DNA from: Lysinibacillus sp. PLM2
GTDB lineage: Bacteria > Bacillota > Bacilli > Bacillales_A > Planococcaceae
Length of the DNA: 64,000 nt
Assembly (NCBI GenBank): GCA_023168345.1
Contig: AP025689.1
Location: 804,001 to 868,000 of the forward strand
Direction: 5' to 3'
Below are positions 18,067 to 26,662 of this stretch, piece by piece (position 1 is the first letter of the stretch; the number at the start of each line of letters is the position of its first letter). The notes under the pieces were generated by a model. The model was not told the DNA's origin. It worked only from the letters and a program-made list of their open reading frames with translations, and searched no databases. The position numbers and the translations under genes were made by a program.

Positions 18067-18882
18067 ATGAAGAAACTAGTAATCATTTTTATGGCATGTT
18101 TAATGATTTTCGCTGTAGGATGTTCAAATGGAGGCACGACTGAAAGTGTCCCATCCACCATTGATCAGGTTGTAGAAAAAGGAACGTTAGTTATTGGGAC
18201 GGCACCAGGTTACTTTCCTTTTGAAATGAAAGATTTAGATGGTAATTTTGTCGGCTATGATATTGACGTTGGAAAAGCAATTGCTGAATCATTAAGCGTT
18301 GAGGTTGAGTTTAAACAATTTGGGTTTGATGGTCTTATTCCTGCATTACAGACTGGGGAGATTGATATGATTTTTGCAGGAATGACTATTAGAGGGGACC
18401 GAGCATTAGCTGTAAGTTTTGCGAATCCGTATTTTGCAACAGGACAAGTGTTAATGCTCCCTAAAGGCGATAGTAGTACGAATTCATGGCAAGATCTTGA
18501 TAAGCCTGGTAATAAAATCGCTGTATCTTTAGGTACAACAGGTGCATTTCTGGCTAAAGAACTGTTTAAAGAAGCAGAAGTAGTCGATTTTGAGACATTC
18601 CCTGATGCATCCCTTGCTTTAACACAAGGTTCAGCACAAGGGGTAATCTATGATGAGCCCGCAATTCGAACATACGAATTGATGAATCCGAATAGTGTTC
18701 GTGGTGTATATGATTTAATTTCGGTTGAAAATCTAGGAATCGCGGTACGCAAAAATGATCACAGTACTATTCAATGGTTAAACTCTTTCATTCATGCATA
18801 TAAGGGCAGTACTGCAGAAATTCAATCTTTCCAAAAGTGGTTTGAGAGCGACGATTGGATAAATGAAATTGAGCAGGAGTAA
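18067..18882 (+). CDS. Amino-acid ABC transporter, substrate-binding lipoprotein
   Basis: A 271-residue extracellular solute receptor of the polar amino-acid family (SBP type 3). A signal peptide with lipobox FAVGC makes Cys19 the lipid anchor. The mature N-terminus shows GTLVIGTAPGYFPFEM then GNFVGYDIDVGKAIAESL, the family signature at about residues 45-85, and DMIFAGMTIRGDR near 105. Its ATG has a GGAGGG site. It is first of three transporter genes followed by guanidino hydrolase 2, so arginine or a related guanidino compound is a reasonable ligand. The degraded transposase ends only about 120 bp upstream, so the present promoter may lie at the insertion-sequence edge. Confidence 0.92.
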   Translation: MKKLVIIFMACLMIFAVGCSNGGTTESVPSTIDQVVEKGTLVIGTAPGYFPFEMKDLDGNFVGYDIDVGKAIAESLSVEVEFKQFGFDGLIPALQTGEIDMIFAGMTIRGDRALAVSFANPYFATGQVLMLPKGDSSTNSWQDLDKPGNKIAVSLGTTGAFLAKELFKEAEVVDFETFPDASLALTQGSAQGVIYDEPAIRTYELMNPNSVRGVYDLISVENLGIAVRKNDHSTIQWLNSFIHAYKGSTAEIQSFQKWFESDDWINEIEQE

Positions 18883-18939
18883 ATTGATAACCATGAATGG
18901 TATCTATTGAAGTGTAAGTGATCCAAGGGGGAATCTATT

Positions 18940-19596
18940 ATGATTGATTTGCACTGGAAGGTTATTCCGCAAAATATGGGGTTGTTTCTAGAAGGGGTAG
19001 TATTAACATTAGAAATTTCCGCGTTAGCTCTGTTACTAAGTATCCCAATTGGAATCGTTGCTGGATTATGCAGAGTTAGTAAAAATAAATTAGTTCAATT
19101 TTTTGCTGCTTGCTATGTTGAAATTATTAGGGGAATTCCGTTACTCGTTTTATTATTCTGGATCTTTTTCGTATTAGGTAGGTTTTTAAATTTAGGCGCT
19201 TATTGGTCTGCAATTTTAGGGCTTGCTTTTTTCTCAGGCGCATTTGTTGCAGAAATAGTACGTGCTGGAATACAGGCTGTACCGAAAGGACAAATGGAGG
19301 CTGCTCGATCTTCTGGGATGACATATGGACAAGCAATGCGGTTAATCATATTACCACAAGCCTTTCGAAAGGTACTTCCTCCAATGGCATCACAATTTAT
19401 TATCCTTATTAAGGACTCTTCATTAGTATCTGTTATATCAGTCGTTGATTTAACACTAATAGGAAAGAATTTAGTAGCATCAACATTTAGGTCTTTAGAG
19501 GTCTGGACGTTTATTGCGCTTCTCTATTTAATAATAACCTTTACACTTTCACAAATAATTCGCTATTTTGAAAAAAAATATCAAGTTGCCGAGTAG
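18940..19596 (+). CDS. Amino-acid ABC transporter, permease
   Basis: A 218-residue HisMQ-type inner-membrane permease with about five membrane segments. The cytoplasmic EAA loop, which docks onto the ATPase, shows as MEAARSSGMTYGQAMRLIIL (about 125-145) followed by PQAFRKVLPPMASQF. IRGIPLLVLLFWIFF (about 63-77) is typical of the family. A single permease gene implies a homodimer. It follows the receptor gene by 57 bp with GGGGGAATC before its ATG and is followed by the ATPase. Confidence 0.93.
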   Translation: MIDLHWKVIPQNMGLFLEGVVLTLEISALALLLSIPIGIVAGLCRVSKNKLVQFFAACYVEIIRGIPLLVLLFWIFFVLGRFLNLGAYWSAILGLAFFSGAFVAEIVRAGIQAVPKGQMEAARSSGMTYGQAMRLIILPQAFRKVLPPMASQFIILIKDSSLVSVISVVDLTLIGKNLVASTFRSLEVWTFIALLYLIITFTLSQIIRYFEKKYQVAE

Positions 19597-19638
19597 TTTA
19601 TGAACTTTGAATCTATTTATTCCTGCAGGGGGAACGCC

Positions 19639-20367
19639 ATGATTAAGATGGAGAATGTACAAAAAAGATTTGGAGATTTACATGTTTTAAAAGATATCAA
19701 TTTAGAGGTTTTCGAGTCAAAGGTGAACGCAGTTATTGGGCCAAGTGGAGCTGGAAAAAGTACTTTAATACGGGCAATCAATGCTTTAGAAGATATAAAT
19801 GAGGGGATTATTACTGTAGATGGAATTTCCGTACATGACAAAAATACGGATATCAACAAAGTTCGAAATAATATCGGGTTTGTCTTTCAATCTTTTAATT
19901 TATACCCTCATTTAACGGCTTTAGAAAATGTGTGTATTGCTCCGATGAACGTAAAAAAAATATCCAAAAAGGAAGCAGAAGAAAAAGGAAAAGAATTATT
20001 ATCATCACTTGGATTGAGTGAAAAATTTGACTCTTACCCTTCAAAGTTATCAGGTGGGCAACAACAACGAGTTGCGATTTGTCGTGCGCTTGCAATGGAT
20101 CCTAAAGTCATGTTATTCGATGAACCTACTTCAGCTCTTGATCCAGAAATGATTAAAGAAGTATTAGATGCGATACGGAAATTAGCGAAGTCAGGGATGA
20201 CCATGATGGTTGTTACACATGAAATGGGTTTTGCTCGAGAGATGTGTGATGATATTGTTTTTATGGCTGACGGAAAAATTTTAGAAGTTTCTCCACCAGA
20301 GACTTTCTTTACGAATCCAAATTCAGAAAGAGCAAAAGATTTTCTTTCTAAAGTATTAAATCACTAA
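19639..20367 (+). CDS. Amino-acid ABC transporter, ATP-binding protein
   Basis: A 242-residue ATPase of the GlnQ/ArtP type powering uptake. Walker A is GPSGAGKST (about 36-44), signature LSGGQQQRV (about 134), Walker B MLFDEPTSALDPE (about 156), and the switch His is in VVTHEMGF. I start at ATG 19639, 8 bp after CAGGGGG; an in-frame upstream TTG (19600) would add 13 atypical residues. It lies 42 bp behind the permease and 29 bp before guanidino hydrolase 2, so all four are likely co-transcribed. Confidence 0.93.
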   Translation: MIKMENVQKRFGDLHVLKDINLEVFESKVNAVIGPSGAGKSTLIRAINALEDINEGIITVDGISVHDKNTDINKVRNNIGFVFQSFNLYPHLTALENVCIAPMNVKKISKKEAEEKGKELLSSLGLSEKFDSYPSKLSGGQQQRVAICRALAMDPKVMLFDEPTSALDPEMIKEVLDAIRKLAKSGMTMMVVTHEMGFAREMCDDIVFMADGKILEVSPPETFFTNPNSERAKDFLSKVLNH

Positions 20368-20396
20368 AATATAAAGAACTCGGAGGACTGTTAGTG

Positions 20397-21338
20397 ATGA
20401 AAGTAAAGGTTCAAGGAGAACGATGGTTTCCATCTAGTAAAACATTTACTGACGAGAAAGATGAATTATGGGGAAAATGGTACTGTGATTCTGAGGTAGG
20501 GCAATTAAGAGATGTATTAATGCACCGACCGGGGAGTGAGCTTGATAGAGTCACAAAATTTAACTTTATGGACTTTCGATTTAAAGGGTCTATAAATCCT
20601 GAAAGAGCACGAGAACAACAAGACAAATTAGCAGAGGTTTATAGAAATCATGGAATAAATGTTCACTATGTTCAAAATCAGCGTGAAGATCGACCTAACG
20701 CAATGTTTATGAGAGATCTTATTTTCATGACACCTGAAGGAGCCATTGTTTGTCGCTCGGCGATTCCTTCTAGAAGAGGGGAAGAAAAAGCGGTAGCGAG
20801 CACTCTTGCTAATTTAGGAGTACCAATTATTAAAACTATAAACGGTGATGGCTATTTTGAAGGTGCTAGTGCTATGTGGATTAACCGTGAAACTGTCGTT
20901 ATTGGGACAGGTAGTCGAACGAATCAATCGGGAGCACAACAAGTTGAGTCGGAACTTATAAATATCGGTGTGACCAATATTATCAAAACGCAAATACCGT
21001 ATGGCAGTATTCATTTAGATGGATATATGAATATGGTAGATAAAAAGAAAATGCTTATTTTCCCATGGCATGTTACGTATGATTGTGCGAAACAGTTAAT
21101 GGACATAGGGATTGAATTTATAGAACTATCAAATATTGAGGAATTAAAACATGGCATGAGCATGAATTTTGTAGCTTTAGAACCTGGTAAAGTAGTTATG
21201 CCAAGTGGCAATCCTGATACGAAAGCTCTTTTAGAAACGAATGGGGTAGAAGTCATTGAGGTAGATATGGACGAAATTATTAACGGATGGGGAGCAATCC
21301 ATTGCATGACTGCATTTTTACAACGAGATCCGATTTAA
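20397..21338 (+). CDS. Guanidino-group hydrolase, arginine deiminase/DDAH-like, paralogue 2
   Basis: A 313-residue paralogue of the product at 15262, co-linear over its whole length. Shared motifs are NAMFMRDLIFMTPEGA, GASAMWIN, GSIHLDGYMN (His near 206) and GAIHCMTAFLQRDPI (Cys303). The Arg/Asp/His/Cys set fits the guanidine-modifying superfamily: hydrolysis at a guanidinium to give citrulline-type or urea products and an amine or ammonia. The ATG at 20397 has GGAGG 11 bp upstream; the adjacent GTG (20394) is less well spaced. It is last in the transporter operon, so the imported compound is probably its substrate. Full arginine deiminases are about 90 residues longer, so a dimethylargininase-like or new specificity is likely. 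Confidence 0.88.
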   Translation: MKVKVQGERWFPSSKTFTDEKDELWGKWYCDSEVGQLRDVLMHRPGSELDRVTKFNFMDFRFKGSINPERAREQQDKLAEVYRNHGINVHYVQNQREDRPNAMFMRDLIFMTPEGAIVCRSAIPSRRGEEKAVASTLANLGVPIIKTINGDGYFEGASAMWINRETVVIGTGSRTNQSGAQQVESELINIGVTNIIKTQIPYGSIHLDGYMNMVDKKKMLIFPWHVTYDCAKQLMDIGIEFIELSNIEELKHGMSMNFVALEPGKVVMPSGNPDTKALLETNGVEVIEVDMDEIINGWGAIHCMTAFLQRDPI

Positions 21339-21734
21339 CAGAATTTCTAAGGGGACGGGGGGAGGACTTGGCTCAGATGTTAAAAAATTAACTAGGACAG
21401 TGACCCTGTCCCTAGCAAATGAAAAGCCCATTTAGCTAAGAAGGTATTAACCAATTATTCACTTCTTCTTTCGTCATTGTAAGAACTAGTTAGCGTTTTT
21501 TGGAAACGGTAGGTTTTTTAAGAATACCCTATCTCTTCAAGAGGTTGGGTATTCTATACGTTAATCACATTGGTTCTGTGTCGTGGCTGATAATTCCAAA
21601 TGTAAAAACTTTCTCCAATCTTGCACTTGTCTACACGTTCTTTTGAAGGTGAGTTGTTTGTATGTAAGATTTTAGTAATTGGACAATCTTTATGTTGAAT
21701 ATCCATGAATAAAACATGAAATGGGTGATTCAAT
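21339..21734. other. Intergenic region with two hairpins
   Basis: CTAGGACAG and CTGTCCCTAG (about 21392-21415) form a stem after the hydrolase gene, without a clear T run. AGAATACCC (21521-21529) and GGGTATTCT (21547-21555) form a perfect 9-bp stem with an inner CTCTT/AAGAG stem. Either could be a terminator or an RNA processing site. No gene is seen. Confidence 0.55.
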
Positions 21735-22679
21735 TTGTCTATTACTTTAAAAAGTATTGAACTCTCACAAATCAGGACAGAGACATCTTTTCGTGACGAG
21801 AAAAAAGAAGAAATTTTTGTAAAAGATATTAAAGTTCATGGAATAAATGAACCGCTAACCGTTGAGCAGGAAAGTGAAGCTGTATATATTCTTGTAGATG
21901 GATATAGAAGATTTAATGCATTAACTGCTTTAGGTTATAAAACTATTCACTGTATTGTTCAACCACTTACGTCTGAAGAACAAAGACTGATAAAACGATT
22001 GGATAAAGCATTACGTCCAGAGAAGAAAAGAACTCCGAATGAATTAAGAGAAATGATTAATCAATTACTATATAATGAGACTTATACTGTTAAATGGATT
22101 GTTAAATACTGTGATGTTTCAGAAGACACGATTCGTAAATACATTAAAATTAATAAAATTGATCCTGAACTGCTAAATATGGTTGATGGAACAAAAAGTA
22201 AAGAGTTTTCGGCTGCAGAAAAAATTGATTCTTGCAATCTGAAAATGGACATCAAAAAAGAGTTGATGAAGAGATACAAAAACGGAGAGTTAACACTGGC
22301 AATTCTAGATATAATTAGAAAAGCAACGAAAGGAAAATTATTTAGTAAAATACCATCTACATTAGTAAGAAACTGTCTTAATGATATAATCGATACATAC
22401 TATGCTCAGAAACTGTTCTATCTAAATATCATAAAAAAATATATTCCAGGTAAATTAATGAAACTTAATCGCGCTTCTATTAATAACCTGGTAAAGATGC
22501 ATTCAAAGTCACAGAAAGCAGATTCGAAATTTCCAAGTATCATGGAAGATTTAACTCCGAAACAAAAAGAAGGATTAGTTAAATATCATTGGTATTCCAT
22601 TTTAAATATACATCCTTCATTAATATCGCTGACTCCATCAGTATACAGGAATTTTGAAGAAATCAATACTAAACACTAG
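21735..22679 (+). CDS. ParB/Spo0J-type N-terminal-domain protein
   Basis: A 314-residue protein with a ParB nuclease-like domain at about residues 10-95 (VKDIKVHGINEPLTVEQES and VDGYRRFNALTALGYKTI, the G-Y-R-R box). A ParB-like helical linker and HTH follow (about 100-160: KKRTPNELREMINQL, VKYCDVSEDTIRKYIKINK). The C-terminal half is Lys-rich and unrecognised. The TTG start has only a weak GGGTGA site. It is not beside parA or gidB, so it is not the chromosomal partition gene. Such orphan ParB proteins act as DNA-binding regulators or belong to mobile elements, so its role is open. Confidence 0.75.
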   Translation: MSITLKSIELSQIRTETSFRDEKKEEIFVKDIKVHGINEPLTVEQESEAVYILVDGYRRFNALTALGYKTIHCIVQPLTSEEQRLIKRLDKALRPEKKRTPNELREMINQLLYNETYTVKWIVKYCDVSEDTIRKYIKINKIDPELLNMVDGTKSKEFSAAEKIDSCNLKMDIKKELMKRYKNGELTLAILDIIRKATKGKLFSKIPSTLVRNCLNDIIDTYYAQKLFYLNIIKKYIPGKLMKLNRASINNLVKMHSKSQKADSKFPSIMEDLTPKQKEGLVKYHWYSILNIHPSLISLTPSVYRNFEEINTKH

Positions 22680-22690
22680 TTAGATACTGT

Positions 22691-22759
22691 ATGGGTACAA
22701 CGATTATAGAACAACTAAAAGATATGCTTGAAGATCTTATTGATAAAGTTCGAGTATAA
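22691..22759 (+). CDS. Possible 22-residue peptide
   Basis: An ATG-initiated reading frame encodes MGTTIIEQLKDMLEDLIDKV plus RV, an amphipathic helix. No ribosome site precedes it, so it may be chance or a remnant. Confidence 0.15.
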   Translation: MGTTIIEQLKDMLEDLIDKVRV

Positions 22760-22886
22760 ATGAAGAATCGTTTTAATTATAGATAAATAAATTTTCATAA
22801 TAGATTTCATGCGTGTTATAGGGGGGACTGGTGCTTCAAAAATCATTGATGATAATAAAATTTGGATGTTTCGTGGAGGGGCAAAG

Positions 22887-23099
22887 ATGAATTTAGATCA
22901 AAAACTAAGTATTTTGGGAATTAAACCATCAGAAAAAGACAAAATCAAATCGTTACCTTATGAATCAGTTTATTATCCTCATGTTGATTTCGATGAAAAT
23001 TCTGTAGAACTACAAATTATTAATCTAGATGAATTAGTAGGGATGTGTCGACCAGATTCTGATAGAGTCGACAATTGGCTAGAAGCTCAGATGTATTAG
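22887..23099 (+). CDS. Small hypothetical protein upstream of a ParB-like fragment
   Basis: A 70-residue protein beginning MNLDQKLSILGIKPSEKDK. The ATG at 22887 has GGAGGGG 6 bp upstream, which makes translation likely. No known domain is recognised. Its 3' end overlaps the next frame by 25 bp, and the two products read as plausible halves of one protein (a regulatory N-terminus then a ParB-like core). They may therefore be one gene split by a frameshift near 23080. Confidence 0.5.
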   Translation: MNLDQKLSILGIKPSEKDKIKSLPYESVYYPHVDFDENSVELQIINLDELVGMCRPDSDRVDNWLEAQMY

Positions 23100-23302
23100 T
23101 TTATAAGGGAATAAACTTTACAAAATTTAAAAATAAAGAGCAATTCGAGCAATTTATTTTAAGTGACCCATATATTGGCCATCCCTTAGTCACTGTTTTA
23201 AACAATAAATACTATATTCAAGGTGAAGGAAAACATCGATTAACAATTGCTAAGTGTTTAGGTTTAAAGAAAGCTAAAGTAGTTGTTGTATATCCTAAAT
23301 AG
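23075..23302 (+). CDS. Small ParB-like protein or C-terminal half of a split gene
   Basis: A 75-residue frame starting at a TTG without a convincing ribosome site. YIQGEGKHRLTIAKCLGLKKA with VVVVYP matches the ParB-like box seen in ParB nuclease-fold proteins (G-E-H-R-x3-A-x2-L-G). Its beginning overlaps the preceding small gene in another frame. Translational coupling or a frameshift are both possible. Confidence 0.5.
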   Translation: MARSSDVLVYKGINFTKFKNKEQFEQFILSDPYIGHPLVTVLNNKYYIQGEGKHRLTIAKCLGLKKAKVVVVYPK

Positions 23303-23372
23303 GGACATGAGAGACAGGTCCCTTGTCCCAGTTCTTCTGGAAAATCAAAGGTAAGACCGTTATCTACCCCAC

Positions 23373-24266
23373 CTAATTAAACTTAGGCAACACACTATCT
23401 TCCATCACTTTTAAAAATGAATTAATAACAGGATTTTTATTTTCCTTCTTCCATGCCAATGAACTAACCTTATAAAATTTTTTATTGAAGCTTTTGTAAG
23501 TAATATTACTTAACTTAATAAATGTTGTAGATTGTGGAACAATCACAACTCCAATCTTTGCTGCTACTAGAGACACCATTGTATGCTGCTCTTTTGCTGT
23601 TTGAATAATATTTGGAAAAAATCCTCCATCATTGTATACCTGAAATATCGCTTTATAGTATCCATCGCCCTCATTTCTCGGCGGTAGGATAAAATTTTCT
23701 GATTTTAAATCTTTTGGGTCAATTGGCTCATCCGTTTTTGCTAATGGATGATCGGTATTTAAACATAAAACAAGTTCTTCTTTTCGAAAAAACTTAGTTT
23801 CGATACCTTGATTTGTAATGGGTGTTACTAATATACCAACATCAATTTTCTTTTCTTCCAAAGCTTTAAGCTGTTCAGAAGTAGTGAGCTGTTTTAAATC
23901 AATTTTCACATCTGGAATGGATAAATTACAAGCTTTTATTATCTCCGGTAAAATATCAAATGCTGCTGAACCTCCAAATCCTAACGTGATACCTCCTATT
24001 TCTCCCTCTTGGATTCTTAAAGCCTCTTTTTTAGCGTGCTCAATATAATGGATTATTAATTTAGCGTTTTCATAGAATGATTTTCCAGCTTCTGTTAATT
24101 GGACATTTCTTTTATTTCGTTTAAATAGGACAACCCCTAAGTCATCTTCCAATTGCTTTATTTGTTGACTTAAAGGAGGTTGAGATATATTTAGTTTTTC
24201 TGCCGCTCGACTGTAATGTAATTCTTCCGCTACAGTAATAAAATACTTTAATTGGTGAATTTTCAT
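23373..24266 (-). CDS. LysR-family transcriptional regulator
   Basis: A 297-residue regulator of normal family length. The N-terminal winged HTH (residues 1-60) reads MKIHQLKYFITVAEELHYSR then AAEKLNISQPPLSQQIKQLE. The rest is the effector-binding periplasmic-protein-like domain (from about 90: IGGITLGFGGSAAFDILPEI). The ATG has GGAGGGGAAAGG upstream. It is divergent from the M24/Pot-type transporter operon, with a perfect AT-rich palindrome between them, so it most likely controls that operon. A LysR regulator typically needs a small inducer, perhaps the transported compound. Confidence 0.94.
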   Translation of the reverse strand: MKIHQLKYFITVAEELHYSRAAEKLNISQPPLSQQIKQLEDDLGVVLFKRNKRNVQLTEAGKSFYENAKLIIHYIEHAKKEALRIQEGEIGGITLGFGGSAAFDILPEIIKACNLSIPDVKIDLKQLTTSEQLKALEEKKIDVGILVTPITNQGIETKFFRKEELVLCLNTDHPLAKTDEPIDPKDLKSENFILPPRNEGDGYYKAIFQVYNDGGFFPNIIQTAKEQHTMVSLVAAKIGVVIVPQSTTFIKLSNITYKSFNKKFYKVSSLAWKKENKNPVINSFLKVMEDSVLPKFN

Positions 24267-24323
24267 CCTTTCCCCTCCAGTAAAAATCGTTTAATACATT
24301 TTTTGTATTAGTTATTAAGAAAT

Positions 24324-24350
24324 ATATATAAATATGTATTATTTATATAT
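24324..24350. promoter_or_regulatory. Perfect palindrome in the LysR-M24 divergent region
   Basis: Arms ATATATAAATA (24324-24334) and TATTTATATAT (24340-24350) are perfect inverted repeats around TGTAT. It lies 57 bp upstream of the lysR start and 50 bp before the M24 gene. Its size and symmetry fit a LysR recognition site (several T-N11-A matches). Very AT-rich palindromes can also reflect overlapping promoters. Confidence 0.55.
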
Positions 24351-24399
24351 GCTATCATAATATTGTAAAAATTCAAAAAACGGAGACGGGGGAATACCA

Positions 24400-25584
24400 A
24401 TGGAGCTTTCTATTTCAACTAATGAATTTAAAGAAAGGCAACAAAAAGTTATATCACAATTGGCTGAAAGAAAAATAGAATGCATGATAATTTTTAGTAC
24501 AACAGATATAAATTATTTAACGAACTTTAATTTCAGGCCATCTGAGAGACCTATTGCACTAATAATAGATCCAAAACAAAAGACGCATCTGTTTGTACCA
24601 CACATGGAAAAGGAACATGCAGAGGAGTATGCAGTTGTAGACTTTGTATTTGAATATCCAGAATATCCTGGAGAAGTTCATCCGATGAAACTTCTCAAAG
24701 ACTACTTATTAAATTTAGATTTTCAAAACAAAAATGTTGGCGTAGATTCACTCGGGTATAGTTCTCCGAAAGGCTATAGGGGAGAAAAGCTTAACGATTT
24801 ATTAGATAGTAATAACTATGTCTCAATTCAGGGCTTAGTTGAAAAAATGCGTATGATCAAATCTAAGAAGGAAATCGAACTAATTAAGGAATCATCTAAA
24901 TGGGGGAATTTAGCACACAGCTTGCTAGTTAGATATAGTAAGCCAGGAGCAAATGAAACTGAAATAACTGGACGAGCTACCTTAGAGGCAACATTGTCAA
25001 TGATCGATACAATTGGGAGTATTGCCAAATTCCATGGTGATCCAGTAAATGCTTTTTATAGAGGACAAATTGGGAAGCACTCTTATTTCCCTCATTCGCA
25101 ACCGCAGAACTTTACATTAAAACAAGGAGATCAAGTAGTTTCACAAGCAGAAGCAAACATTGATGGTTATAGAAGTGAGCTTGAAAGAACGATGTTTATA
25201 AAGGATGTCAGCAAAGAACAAGAAAAGTATTTTAATCTAATCGTACAAGCACAGGACATAGCTTTTCATTCCATTGTACCTGGAAAACCGCTCTCTTATG
25301 TAGAGGAAAATGTAAGAGCATTTTATAAGGAAAATAATGTTGAGCATTTAATTAGACACCACACTGGTCATAATATTGGGCTTATTAACCATGAAGCACC
25401 GTTTTTCGATCTTGGTGAAGATACAATTATTCAACCAGGAATGGTAGCGACGATTGAGCCTGCTCTTTACGTAGAAAATTTAGGAGGATTTAGGCATTCT
25501 GATACGATACTAGTAACTGAAAACGGAGCAGAACGATTAACCTATTATCCACGTGATTTAGAATCTCTTATTATTGGAAACTAA
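24400..25584 (+). CDS. M24-fold hydrolase, creatinase-like, lacking the usual metal ligands
   Basis: A 394-residue pita-bread-fold protein with a creatinase-type N-terminal domain (about 1-150) and an M24 catalytic domain. Metal peptidases of this fold need D-D-H-E-E. Here the first Asp segment reads VVSQAEANIDGYRSELERTM (about 245-262), so neither Asp is present, and the last Glu segment reads GGFRHSDTILVTENG (about 365-379). His in HHTGHNIGL and Glu in TIEPALY remain. The ERT and GGFRxxD patterns resemble what I recall of metal-independent creatinase, where a His attacks a guanidino compound. So despite Xaa-Pro-peptidase likeness it may hydrolyse an amidino or amide bond. It is first in the operon with a Pot-type transporter. 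Confidence 0.82.
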   Translation: MELSISTNEFKERQQKVISQLAERKIECMIIFSTTDINYLTNFNFRPSERPIALIIDPKQKTHLFVPHMEKEHAEEYAVVDFVFEYPEYPGEVHPMKLLKDYLLNLDFQNKNVGVDSLGYSSPKGYRGEKLNDLLDSNNYVSIQGLVEKMRMIKSKKEIELIKESSKWGNLAHSLLVRYSKPGANETEITGRATLEATLSMIDTIGSIAKFHGDPVNAFYRGQIGKHSYFPHSQPQNFTLKQGDQVVSQAEANIDGYRSELERTMFIKDVSKEQEKYFNLIVQAQDIAFHSIVPGKPLSYVEENVRAFYKENNVEHLIRHHTGHNIGLINHEAPFFDLGEDTIIQPGMVATIEPALYVENLGGFRHSDTILVTENGAERLTYYPRDLESLIIGN

Positions 25585-25610
25585 AAAAGTATAAGAAAGG
25601 GTGTAAATTT

Positions 25611-26645
25611 ATGAAAAAATTATTTTTGTTTTCCCTATTATTCTCAGTGATATTGAGTGGATGTAGTTCATCATCAGGAGGTTCCAGTGAAGCGAATAAC
25701 CAAGTTACTGTTGGTACTTGGGGTGGAGATTACGAAAATTTCTTAGGTAAATTTGTCGAGCCAAATCTTCCAGAGGATATTTCTGTTATTACCGTTCCAG
25801 AAAGTACAAATGCTCGAATGACAAAAGCTCGTATTGAGAAAGATGGCGAAAGTACTTACGATGTTATTAATTTAGAAGATAATACTATGCAACAATTAGT
25901 AGATGAAGGGTTACTGATGGAACTTGATTATAGTAAAATCCCAAACGCTGAAAATATTAGCCCAGATTTAAAAAATCCATATTTTATCCCACATATCTAT
26001 AGTGCTGGAACAATTGTTTATAATGAGCGATTAGTTGAGGAAGTTCCAGATTCATGGGATATTTTGTGGGATCCAAAATATAAAGGGAAAATAGGAATTC
26101 ATACAGTAATCTTCCCCCGATATATATTTGCAGCAGCAGCTGTGGAAGGTGTTGGACAATCCCAAGAATGGGACAAAGCATGGGATAAGTTATTATCATT
26201 AACAGATAATGAACCGAAATTTTATACATCACAAGAGCAGATAGCAACAGCCCTACAAACAGGGGAAATAGCAATGACAGTTACTTGGAGAGCACGTGCG
26301 ATTCAATGGAATGATGCTGGTGGAGATCCAATCAGTAGCGTTGTTCCTAATGAAGGTACTTTCCCTACTGTATTTGGTGCAGGGATTCCGAAAAATGCGA
26401 AAAATGTTGATGCAGCCTATGAATATCTAAATGCAATGTTAGAACCATCTGGACAAGCATCATTTGCAACAGAGATGGGTTATGCTCCGACGGTTTTAAA
26501 TGCTGAGTTACCTGAAGAAGTTAAAAATCAAATTTCATTTTCTGATGACGAACTAAGTAGAATTTATCCGATTGATTTAGAGTATATTACAGAGCATTAT
26601 GCTGATTGGAAGGAAAAATTTGATAGAGATTTTGCTAGTCAGTAA
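25611..26645 (+). CDS. ABC transporter substrate-binding lipoprotein (spermidine/putrescine PotD type)
   Basis: A 344-residue lipoprotein with lipobox ILSGC (Cys18), then a Ser/Gly-rich linker. The mature part starts VTVGTWGGDYENFLGKF, the typical type-1 polyamine-receptor opening. Later parts include YDVINLEDNTMQQLVDEGLL, VVPNEGTFPTVFGAGIPKNA and YEYLNAMLEPSGQASFATEM, all characteristic of the PotD/opine-type branch. It lies 26 bp downstream of the M24 gene. The ligand could be a polyamine, or a guanidino or amine compound acted on by the M24 enzyme. Confidence 0.9.
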   Translation: MKKLFLFSLLFSVILSGCSSSSGGSSEANNQVTVGTWGGDYENFLGKFVEPNLPEDISVITVPESTNARMTKARIEKDGESTYDVINLEDNTMQQLVDEGLLMELDYSKIPNAENISPDLKNPYFIPHIYSAGTIVYNERLVEEVPDSWDILWDPKYKGKIGIHTVIFPRYIFAAAAVEGVGQSQEWDKAWDKLLSLTDNEPKFYTSQEQIATALQTGEIAMTVTWRARAIQWNDAGGDPISSVVPNEGTFPTVFGAGIPKNAKNVDAAYEYLNAMLEPSGQASFATEMGYAPTVLNAELPEEVKNQISFSDDELSRIYPIDLEYITEHYADWKEKFDRDFASQ

Positions 26646-26662
26646 AACATAGGGGGATTATA

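Noticed and set aside
24400-25584. Ordinary Xaa-Pro aminopeptidase
   Set aside because: The metal-binding Asp pair and the terminal Glu are missing in the aligned motifs.
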